This document shows, one piece after another, positions 52,201-62,600 of a stretch of 64,000 bases of DNA. Where the stretch lies: NCBI GenBank assembly GCA_037355855.1, contig CM074762.1, positions 4,402,001 to 4,466,000 on the forward strand. Reading direction: 5' to 3'. The position numbers and the translations under genes were made by a program. The notes below the pieces were generated by a model. That model saw only the letters and a list, made by a program, of their open reading frames with translations, was not told the origin of the DNA and did not search any database. The first letter of the stretch is position 1. Every line of letters begins with the position of its first letter. The DNA comes from Pseudo-nitzschia pungens. Taxonomy: Eukaryota; Bacillariophyta; Bacillariophyceae; Bacillariales; Bacillariaceae.

Positions 52201-53321
52201 CCTACCAAACAATCAAGACATGGAATGCCCGGTTAACTATACCAAGATATACCTCCATCAGCAGAAGGACCTAACCATCAAGTTCAAGATTCAATCCAAA
52301 GCCTTCTTCTACCAAGAATTAGAAGGCAACAAGATACTCTGTTACGCGAATCAAGCCAACCCGGAATGCTGGCGAATCTACATACCAGCGTCCCTTATTA
52401 ATGATACCATCAAATGGTACCATCTCCTGTTGGGTCATTGTGGATCCACCAGATTACAACAGACTATATCAGCCCGGTTCTAAGCTGATAATCTAACCAG
52501 TTTATGCAAGTCCTATATATGCCCAGATCATTGCATCAAATACAAGAACCAGAACTCTCAATATGGCAAACTGCCACCGAAAGAAGCACCTCTATCCCCA
52601 TTCTATGAAGTACATGTGGATCTAATAGGTCCATGGAAAATTACAGCCCAAGGCAAGAACTACAACTTCAAGGCGCTAACTTGTATTGATCCAGTCACCA
52701 ACCTACTCGAAATAATCCGGATCAGGGACAAATCCTCTCAGCATGTATCAGATCAATTCAAGAACTGCTGGCTTTCAAGATACCCAAGACCTATCAGATG
52801 TATCCATGACAATGGTGGTGAATTCCTAGGGGCTGAATTTCAAACTACCCTCAAGCAGTATGGAATCCAATCAGTTCCAACAACAGTGAAGAATCCACAG
52901 TCGAACGCCATCTGTGAAAGAGTTCATCATACAGTTGCGGACATCCTTCGGGTCCTAGTACATGTCAATCCCCCTCAAGCCAACACCAGAGCTAGTCAAC
53001 TCATGGATAATGCTCTCGCGACTTGCATGCATGCCTCCAGATGTGCTGTCAATGCGGCCTTACAAGCTTCTCCAGGGTCCCTAATATTCAGTCGGGACAT
53101 GTTGGTTGACCTACCACTAACCTCCAATCTGTTAGCTTTACAGCAGCTTCGACAACAAGGTATAAACAAAGCTCTACTCAGAGACAATGCCAAACGTAAG
53201 GAACATACCTTCAAACTCAACGACAAGGTATGGATGCAAGAACCGGATCCAGATAAATTACAACCAAGAAAAGCAGGACCATTCACTATTGCCCAAGTCC
53301 ATGATAATGGTACTGTCAAGT
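52201..53321 (+). pseudogene. pol: Gypsy integrase, one nonsense codon, C-terminus lost
   Basis: His/Cys zinc region [20 protein letters not shown] ... SLCKSYICPDHC, interrupted by TAA 52481-52483; the frame is unchanged after the stop. Catalytic core: VHVDLIGPW (first Asp about 52618), CIHDNGGEFLGA (second Asp about 52808) and NAICERVHHTV (Glu about 52914). It ends at VHDNGTVK where LINE A sequence begins. A second, diverged copy at 22659-22871 shows the lost C-terminus. Confidence 0.88.
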
Positions 53322-54225
53322 ATCAAAAGGTATATGACAGGATGAGAAGCAGGAACAGAAGACAAAACCAAGGTACAAAGTGGAATCAACCCTGAGGTCC
53401 AGTAAGCCAGGCTCTTAGGAGAGCAGCCTCTCGTTGGTATGGCTGCACCGGGGAGGCAGGTGCTGCATACTGCTTCCTGGCAAGGTGGATGGTTGCAAGC
53501 CACTGCCTCTTGGCAGTCAGGGTGTAACCTTGTAGGACTTGGAAAGGGGTTTGTAACAGGGAATGTGACTGGGGAAGTGCACCAGCTGCACCAATGGCCA
53601 ATCCAGAGGTGATGGAAGCATTAAGAGATTGGTGTTGTTCAGCATCAAGGGTACCCCCAGGACCATGGAGTCGTTCATTCCTATAGGTCCAAAGATCCCA
53701 GGAGGTAAGAAAGAACTGATGGATGATAGCTGTAGCCCAACGTTTGGGAGAGCGCTTGCTTCCAATGTGGGAGTAGTAGTCAGCCTGGATTTGGTACCAG
53801 CGAGGAGACCACCTACCAAGAAGCCAGTTGTGCCAACCAATAGTTCTCTGTGCCCTGACAGCAGAAGCAATTGCAAGTGAGTAGGATGATGGATAAATGT
53901 TCTGGCCCTTCCGAACTCTGTTGAGGAGATCCACAATGGCAACAACCAATGATGGATCAGTTTGTTCAACTTCAAGCCGCTTCTGCAGGGGTCCCTTGAA
54001 AGCAGACACACTGTGCTGTACTGCCCCAGTGTCCTTGCAGGAGAGCACATGAGAAACCTTCTCGTTGTCTGCATCACACAATGGGCACCTGGAGTGATCC
54101 TGATACTGGTAGTGGAGGAGTTGGTTGCCAACACCAATGCATCCAGAAGCAAACTTGACAAACCACCGTTGCATGCCAGGAGGTAGACGCTTGAAAGCAC
54201 ACTGATGGGCACACCAATGGATGGA
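53322..54225 (-). mobile_element. LINE A, right of the gypsy insertion
   Basis: Continuation of the LINE whose 3' UTR lies at 37501-37714. It starts at TATCAAAAGGTATATGACAG in the 3' UTR and runs into ORF2. It stops at 54225 (CACACCAATGGATGGA), where the tail of LINE B begins. Confidence 0.85.
53386..54225 (-). pseudogene. LINE A ORF2 C-terminal fragment
   Basis: About 280 residues, including MQRWFVKFASGCIGVGNQLL, the zinc motif CPLCDADNEKVSHVLSC and the conserved C-terminus ending PYQREAALLRAWLTGPQG and TGA. Upstream coding is cut by LINE B; it may resume beyond the window. Confidence 0.85.
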
Positions 54226-57200
54226 TAATAATAATATACGTATTTAAATAACTTTAATCACCAAAGGTGAAACTAAATTACTCAGTCTGTAACCATACTT
54301 TAACGTCGCCTCCATCATAGAGTCAGGACCCTAAGTGGCAGAACGACAAATTTTTCAAACAAACCTTGAACATCAGACAGGGGAAAAGACAACCAAGTCC
54401 CACAAAATAGGGACTTGAGAGAAAGTGAGATGGGAAGGGAGATAGTGGGATAAGATCCAGTATCAAAAGGTAAATGACAGGATGAGAAGCAGGAACAGAA
54501 GACAAAACCAAGGTACAAAGTGGAATCAACCCTGAGGTCCAGTAAGCCAGGCTCTTAGGAGAGCAGCCTCTCGTTGGTATGGCTGCACCGGGGAGGCAGG
54601 TGCTGCATACTGCTTCCTGGCAAGGTGGATGGTTGCAAGCCACTGCCTCTTGGCAGTCAGGGTGTAACCTTGTAGGACTTGGAAAGGGGTTTGTAACAGG
54701 GAATGTGACTGGGGAAGTGCACCAGCTGCACCAATGGCCAATCCAGAGGTGATGGAAGCATTAAGAGATTGGTGTTGTTCAGCATCAAGGGTACCCCCAG
54801 GACCATGGAGTCGTTCATTCCTATAGGTCCAAAGATCCCAGGAGGTAAGAAAGAACTGATGGATGATAGCCGTTGCCCAACGTTTGGGAGAGCGCTTGCT
54901 TCCAATGTGGGAGTAGTAGTCAGCCTGGATTTGGTACCAGCAAGGAGACCACCTACCAAGAAGCCAGTTGTGCCATCCAATTGTCCTCTGTGCCCTGACA
55001 GCAGAAGCAATTGCAAGTGAGTAGGATGATGGATAAATTCTCTGGCCCTTCCGAACTCTGGTGAGAAGATCCACAATGGCAGCCACCAATGATGGATCAG
55101 TTTGTTCAACTTCAAGCCTCTTCTGCAGTGGTCCCTTGAAAGCAGACACACTGTGCTGTACTGCCCCAGTGTCCTTGCAGGAGAGCACATGAGAAACCTT
55201 CTCGTTGTCTGCATCACACAATGGGCACCTGGAGTGATCCTGATACTGGTAGTGGAGGAGTTGGTTGCCAACACCAATGCAACCAGAAGCAAACTTGACA
55301 AACCACCTTTGCATGCCAGGAGGTAGACGCTTGAAGGCAGTCAGATGGGCACACCAATGGATGGAACTCAGAACAGGTTGTGGAATGGGGATGTCATGAT
55401 GGGTCTGCCAATATTTAAGAAGAGGAGGACCCGAAATAGCAGCATGCAAAGCAGTCTGATCAAACCTTGAACTCTTGCTTCCATTGAGAGAAAAGGCCCA
55501 GGGCTCAAACACAAGTCTGGGATAGTGATGGGCAGAAGCTCTATGGACAGAGAGAAAGGCCTTGGCCATGCTGTCAACCTGATGATTGCGAAGGGCCCAC
55601 CAATCAAGAAAGATTCCAGCTTGATGTCCCTGTACCCACTGAAAGTGCACAGAAATTGGCAGGGCAGAAATCATGTTTCTGATGACATAAACATAATCAA
55701 AAGACTTCTGGGAAATAACCAATGGCCAAGATCCCTGAGCCTGTTTGAGAGCTGTGTCACCATCAAGGGCAATGTTGATAGAGCTAGAAGCAATATCAAA
55801 GATACTCACCAGAGCAGTGCAACAGGTGAGAACTCCAATGATACCTGCCAGTTCACTCCTATAGGATGACTGATCCTCAGGGGATCCACTGACAAAATTA
55901 CAGCCAGTGAGGAACAAAGAAGCAGACTTGGTGGAGGTATTGGGTGACATAATGAAAGCAGAAGTTCCTCTGAGAAGGTCCGGATCAAATGAACCATCAC
56001 AGACAGCACTGGCAGTACCACTCTGGATAGCATCAACAAGGTGCTGACAGCCAGCCTGTGGTAGGGAATATTTGTGGAGAAGTACCCTTGGAGACTCACA
56101 GAGTGCATCAAAGGCATCTGCAGGGGAAGCTGGAAGAGAATCAAATGGATTGTAAACAAAAGCTGAGGACCCAACCACGCGTGCAACTTGTCTGCAAATA
56201 ACAGGGCAGACAAGCACATCAGCACAGGCTGGTTTGTCAGAGATGGTTTCAGAAGTGACCCTATATCTGCCTCTGCCTTGGGAGATGCTCACAATCCAGC
56301 CAGTAGAAGTTTTGAAGAATATTCTATTGGTGGATAGAGACATAAACCAAGGCCAAAGAGAAGCCGTCTGGGGAGAGAGCCAATGCCCAAGATGAAAAGA
56401 ATGAGCCAATGCCCTGGCTGCCGGGGGTGGACAGGGGGGAAGAAAACAGGTCTGAAGAGCCTTGACCCATAAGCGCTGAGCTACTGGAGGCCAAGATGGA
56501 GGACATCTGGGCCAGTCAAGATGATCCCTCAAGTGATTGGAGGATGTCAGCTGGAAAGCCATGGGGGTAAGCCTTGTCCCATCTGGAGTACAAATGTCAG
56601 CAAGGGAAATAGCCTTGAGTGACATTCGAATGTGGTTCAAGAGGGACAAGTCAGCACCTCTGAAGCCAGAGTTGACAAAGGCTTGCATGAGATAACAGTC
56701 ATTGGAACGTAGCAGAGGAAGATCTGGGAAGTCTTCAAACAAGCTCACAGGGTGAACAGAGAAGAATTTCCACACATGTTTGTACCAGCAAGGAGTGACG
56801 TATGAAGCAAAAGGATGATAGGGTGTGACACCAAGATGAAGAGGAAATCCAAGTTCAAGCCGGAGAGACTCAGCAGTTAGCCTGAGAATCCTACCAGTTT
56901 GCAAGGACCTGACAGATTCCTGAAAGAGAGTGGCAATATGACTAAACTCTTGGAGGAGGTATGGATGGATGAAACCAAAGCCTTGATAGAGGGAAGGACC
57001 ATAGAATACTTGTCTAGGAAATGTCCGCGACATCCCTGCTTTGTTCAGCACAGGAACAAGAGCTGGATGAATAATCTTAGTCCAGGTGGCCTCATCAAGT
57101 TGCGTGACAGGCATGGGGTATTCAACAGACTTCATGAAAGAATACTTGAAGGTGTAGAGGGAGGCTCTTTTCTCACACTTGGAAGCCTTGAGTTGAGAGC

Positions 57201-59693
57201 CAAAAGACTGAGACTGAGACTTCATATGAGCAATCTGGGCTTCCTCATTGCCATCCATGGAGATAAAAACCCCAAGGGTCTTGTCAGCATGGTCAACTTC
57301 AAACCGATCCAGGGTAGCTCGATTGCCATTCTTGTCAGCAACAGAGAAGTCACCAGGCATGTCAGCAATTGAGCGATAGTCCCAGCCGGATCCATTCCAT
57401 TTGAAATCAATCAAATAACAGAAGGATTTGGTAGGTTCAATAGCACCACCAGTGGCAATAATCCCACCAGCCCATCTGTCAAGAGCTCCCTGAAAGTCAA
57501 CAGCCAATTCCTCACCAGATGTTGAGGAATCAGAGCCAGCACAAAACAAATCTGTGAAACCAGTTGCAGTGACAATGAAGTGATAAGATGGACACCATGC
57601 CCAGCCTGTTGCATCATTCGGAAGACAATTGTTGACACCAAAGCCCAAAGAGTTGGACCAATACCGTTGCCTTGGCCACAACCACTGAGAGGAACAGGTT
57701 CATCACCATACACAGGACCTGACCGACCAAAACCAGTTTTGATGTGGTGCTTGGCAAGTTGCAAAGTAGACAAAAGAACCTCACACACATGTGCAGGAAC
57801 CCCAAAGCTCTGGAGAGTGAGACCTGCAATGGGATGTGAGATTCTATCATAACAGCCCTTGGCATCATTCATAGCAACAGCACCAGATCTGCGCTTCTGC
57901 TGCAACACATCACAGATGAGCTTCTTGTTCAGGCAGGTGTTGATGGCCTTGTGGTGTTTCCTGCTACCATGTTGATCAACAGCCACTGCATTGGCACGTT
58001 CAGCATAGGCAAGAATGCGTCTGCCAATCATCTTGTTGTTGATTTGGAACTCAGGAGACATCAACTGAATAAGTCTCATCTTATCCACTCTATATTCCCC
58101 AGGTTTCTTGAAGATCTCAACATCAGTGATGACCTGCCAAGCAGAAGGGAAGCCAACAATCAATGGGACGGATCTCAGGAGAGTGTCAAACTTGTTCAGC
58201 TGGGGATCAAGGGCAAAAGCCTTGTGGTGGGAAAAACTCAAACAAGAAGGTTCACTTGCTGTGCGTTCCCTCTGGCGTTTCCAGGCAGCAGCATTGTCAG
58301 CTGGACACACTGAATAGTCAAAGGGAGGCAAACTCAGTATAGAGTCAGGGACTCTGAGACAAGATAGAAATTCAGAAAGGTATTTGTCAGTGGCAGGAGG
58401 AGGATTATATGTGCCATCAAGAACGTGAGGAGCAGCATGGGCAGTGCCTAGGTATCCAAAGTCTTGAATGAAGGAGAGATTCATGGAAGGAGTGCCAAGA
58501 CACTGCTGTTGACGCCTGACATTGGATTCAGCCATAGCTGGAACCATAGTAGACTGGGACTCCAAGACCTGTTCAACACCATCATGGCCAACTGCAATAG
58601 CTCTCAAGACAGCTGACTTGTTGACACGTCCCCAAATAGACCGAGCAGCAAGGCCAAGTTCTCGTTGAAGCCGTTCCCTGCGCATCCTGGCACGGATCTG
58701 GGAAGCACTCTGGTTGTGAGGCTTGCCTTCAGCAAGAAGTGCATCCACCAGGCCTTGATTGAAGGAGTCTCTCCATGAGGGGGCCAATTTCTTCACTGCC
58801 CGGTATTGCCTGTAAGCTTGTTTCAGATGGAGGATAGCACTGGAAAGATCACTGTGTTCTCCTTTGTAGAGAGAAAGCTTGCAGGCCAACCTTTTCAAAA
58901 CAGTATGACTGGTGGACACACCCTGGCGCAATTTGACAACACGCCTCCAAAAGTCAATGGTATCACGATAAACTTGCAGCTGGGGGGACCATGGAACCAA
59001 ACCAGCTCTAGTGCGGCAAAGGTTTTGTTCAACAGAGAGCCTGAGAGAGGTGGAGGTTGCATGGAGGACTTCGTATGTATTGATGAGATCAGCGCGCACA
59101 GAAATATCCCCAGTCTGAAACTGAGCCAGTAGGTGCTCCAGCTTAGCTTGAAGAGAGAACACTCCAGCCTCGAGAAAGCTGTGCCTCACACGCTTAAAAT
59201 ACCGTTGGCGCAGATGAGGGTGGGAGGACTGGAGTTTGGAATGAGAGAGGCTCACAGGAGGGGGCAAATGTTTTCCCATGATACTGCCATTACAGACTTC
59301 AATCCAAAGCAGTCTATGGTCCGATTCCATACCCTGGGCACCACCAAAGGGACAATACCCAGCCCTGAGAACATCAACATTCTCAGAGACCCAAATGGCA
59401 TCAATTGGTGTTCTGGTAGTGTTTCTGTTGTGGGTGGCAGGAGGAGAAGACTTACTATGAAGGGTAAGAATGGCCTCTCTGAAACCAAGAGCCTTGAGCT
59501 CAAAGGACAAGCCATCCGTCCGAACATCACCATTTTGATCAATCCCAAGAATGACCTGGTCACCTGCACCCAGACAGACCTGAAGGGCAGCAGTCAAATC
59601 CCTGTGAAAAAGAATGCATGGATTGGGACTGAAAAGATTTTCAGCTGCTTGAAAGTAGCGGTACTGTTGATTCCAGACTGAGCCAAGATCAAT
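54226..59693 (-). mobile_element. LINE B
   Basis: Begins with a TAA-repeat and hairpin tail at 54226 directly after LINE A, and extends through the 3' UTR and ORF2 to the endonuclease region at 59693 (…CCAAGATC), where the tail of LINE C begins. Confidence 0.9.
54526..59693 (-). pseudogene. LINE B ORF2, catalytic site deleted
   Basis: Endonuclease (from about DLTAALQVCLGAGDQV), reverse transcriptase, RNase H and zinc motif are recognisable. A 28-bp deletion near 57555 relative to LINE D removes the FVDD catalytic motif and shifts the frame: one frame covers 57411-59693, the other 54526-57681. One in-frame codon is also missing near 58148 (GFPSAW instead of GFSPSAW), and a short block is lost near 56155 in the RNase H approach. 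This copy cannot make active enzyme. Ends with TGA 54526-54528. Confidence 0.9.
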
Positions 59694-62600
59694 AATAATA
59701 ATATACTTATTTAAATAACTTTAATCACCAAAGGTGAAACTAAATTACTCAGTCTGTAACCAGACTTTAACGTCGCCTCCATCAAAGAGTCAGGACCCCA
59801 AGTGGTAGAACGACAAATTTTTCAAACAAACCTTGAACATCAAGCAGGGAAAAAGACAAACAAGTCCCACAAAATAGGGACTTGAGAGAAAGTGAGATGG
59901 GAATGGAGATATTGGAATAAGATCCAGTATCAAAAGGTAAATGACAAGATAAGAAGCAGGAACAGAAGACAAGACCAAGGTACAAGTGGAATCAACCCTG
60001 AGGTCCAGTGAGCCAGGCTCTGAGTAGAGCAGCCTCTCGTTGGTATGGCTGCATTGGGGGGACAGGCGCTGCATATTGCTTCCTGGCAAGGTGGATGGTT
60101 GCAAGCCACTGCCTCTTGGCAGTCAGGGTGTAACCTTGTAGGACTTGGAAAGGGGTTTGCAAAAGGGAGTGTGACTGGGGAAGTGCACCAGCTGCACCAA
60201 TGGCCAATTCTGAAGTGATGGAAGCATCAAGAGATTGGTGTTGTTCAGCATCAAGAGTGCCCCCAGGACCATGGAGTCGTTCATTCCTATAGGTCCAAAG
60301 ATCCCAGGAGGTAAGAAAGAACTGATGGATGATAGCTGTAGCCCAACGTTTGGGAGAGCGCTTGCTTCCAATGTGGGAGTAGTAGTCAGCCTGGATTTGA
60401 TACCAGCGAGGAGACCACCTACCCAGAATCCAGTTGTGCCAGCCAATAGTCCTCTGTGCCCTGACAGCAGACGCAATTGCAAGTGAGTAGGATGATGGAT
60501 AAATTCTCTGGCCCTTCCGAACTCTGGTGAGAAGGTCCACAATGGCAGCAACCAATGATGGATCAGTCTGTTCAACTTCAAGCCTCTTCTGCAGGGGTCC
60601 CGTGAAGGCAGACACACTGTGCCTGACAGCCCCAGGATCCTTGCAGGAGAGCACATGAGAAACCTTCTCGTTGTCTGCATCACACAATGGGCACCTGGAG
60701 TGATCCTGATACTGGTAGTGAAGGAGTTGGTTGCCAACACCAATGCATCCAGAAGCAAACTTGACAAACCACCTTTGCATGCCAGGAGGTAAACGCTTGA
60801 AGGCAGACAGATGGGCACACCAATGGATGGAATTCAAAACAGGTTGTGGAATGGGGATATCATGATGGGTCTGCCAATATTGAAGAAGAGGAGGACCCGA
60901 AATGGCAACATGCAAAGCATTCTGATCAAACCTTGAACATTTGCTTCCATTGAGAGAAAAGGCCCAGGGCTCAAACACAAGTCTGGGATAGTGATGGGCA
61001 GAAGCTCTATGGACAGAGAGAAAAGCCTTTGCCATGCTGTCAACCTGATGATTGCGAAGGGCCCACCAATCAAGAAAGATTCCAGCTTGATGGCCCTGAA
61101 CCCACTGAAAGTGCACAGAAATTGGCAGGGCAGAAATCATGTTTCTGATGACATAAACATAATCAAAAGACTTCTGGGAAATAACCAATGGCCATGATCC
61201 CTCAGCCTGTTTGAGAGCTGTGTCACCATCCAGAGCAATTGTGATAGAGCCAGAAGCAATATCAAAAAGACTCACCAGAGCAGTGCAACAGGTGAGAACC
61301 CCAATGATGCCTGCCAGCTCACTCCTATAGGATGATTGGTCCTCAGGGGATCCACTGACAAAATTACAGCCAGTGAGGAACAATGAAGCAGACTTGGTGG
61401 AGGTATTGGGTGACAAAATGAAAGCAGAAGTTCCTCTGAGAAGGTCCGGATCAAATGAACCATCACATACAGCACTGGCAGTACCACTCTCAATAGCATC
61501 AACAAGGTGCTGGCAGCCAGCCTGTGGTAGGGAGTATTTGTGGAGAAGTACCCTTGGAGACGCACAGAGTGCATCAAATGCATCTGCAGGGGAGGCTGGA
61601 AGAGAATCAAATGGATTGTACACCAGAGGATCCATGTCAGGAGGCTCAGAAACAAAAGCAGAGGACCCAACAACGCGGACAACTTGGCCACAAATTACAG
61701 GGCAGACAAGCACATCAGCACAGGCTGGTTTGTCAGAAATGAGTTCAGAAGTGACCCTGTATCTGCCCCTGCCCTGGGAGGTGCTCACAATCCAGCCAGT
61801 AGAAGTTTTGAAGAATATTCTGTTGGTGGATGGAGACAAAAACCAAGGCCAAAGAGAAGCCGTCTGGGGAGAGAGCCAATGCCCAAGGTGAAAAGAAGGA
61901 GCCAATGCCCTGGCTGCAGGGGGTGGACAAGGGGGAAGAAAACAGGTCTGAAGAGCCTTAGTCCATAAGCGCTTTGCTGCTGGAGGCCAAGAGGGAGGAC
62001 ATCTAGGCCAGTCAAGATGATCCCTCAAGTGATTGGAGGATGTCAGCTGGAAGGCCATGGGTGAGAGTCTTTTCCCATCTGGAGTACAAATGTCAGCAAG
62101 GGAAATAGCCTTGAGGGACATGCGCATATGATTCAAGAGGGACAAGTCAGCACCTCTGAAGCCAGAGTTGACAAAGGCTTGCATGAGATAACAATCATTG
62201 GAACGTAGCAGTGGAAGATCTGGGAAGTCTTCAAACAAGCTCACAGGGTGAGCAGAGAAAAACTTCCACACATGTTTGTACCAGCAGGGAGTGACGTATG
62301 AAGCAAAGGGATGATATGGTGTGACACCAAGATGGAGAGGAATGCCAAGTTCAAGCCTGAGAGCTTCAGCAGTGAGCCTGAGAATCCTACCAGTTTGTGA
62401 GGACCTGACAGATTCCTGAAAGAGGGTGGCAATATGACTAAACTCTTGGAGGAGGTATGGATGGATGAAACCAAAGCCTTGATAGAGGGAAGGACCATAG
62501 AACACATGTCTGGGAAATGTCCCTGACATCCCTGCTTTATTCAGCACAGGAACAAGAGCTGGGTGAATGATCTTTGTCCAGGTGGCCTCATCAAGTTGCG

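Larger units (their letters stand above)
37715..53321 (+). mobile_element. Ty3/gypsy LTR retrotransposon, 3' end deleted, with two nested LINEs
   Basis: 5' LTR, gag, then protease, reverse transcriptase, RNase H and integrase in Ty3/gypsy order. It sits in the 3' UTR of LINE A at ..GGGAT/AAGATCC... LINE D (41336-48422) and LINE E (48928-52178) are inserted in pol with target duplications. The integrase stops at HDNGTVK (about 53321), where LINE A sequence resumes at TATCAAAAGG; the Pol end and 3' LTR are lost. Confidence 0.9.

Noticed and set aside
59782..59991. ORF2 readthrough extension of ~70 codons after TGA in LINE C
   Set aside because: The frame is not kept in D, E and B because of a one-base difference in the 3' UTR, so it is not conserved.
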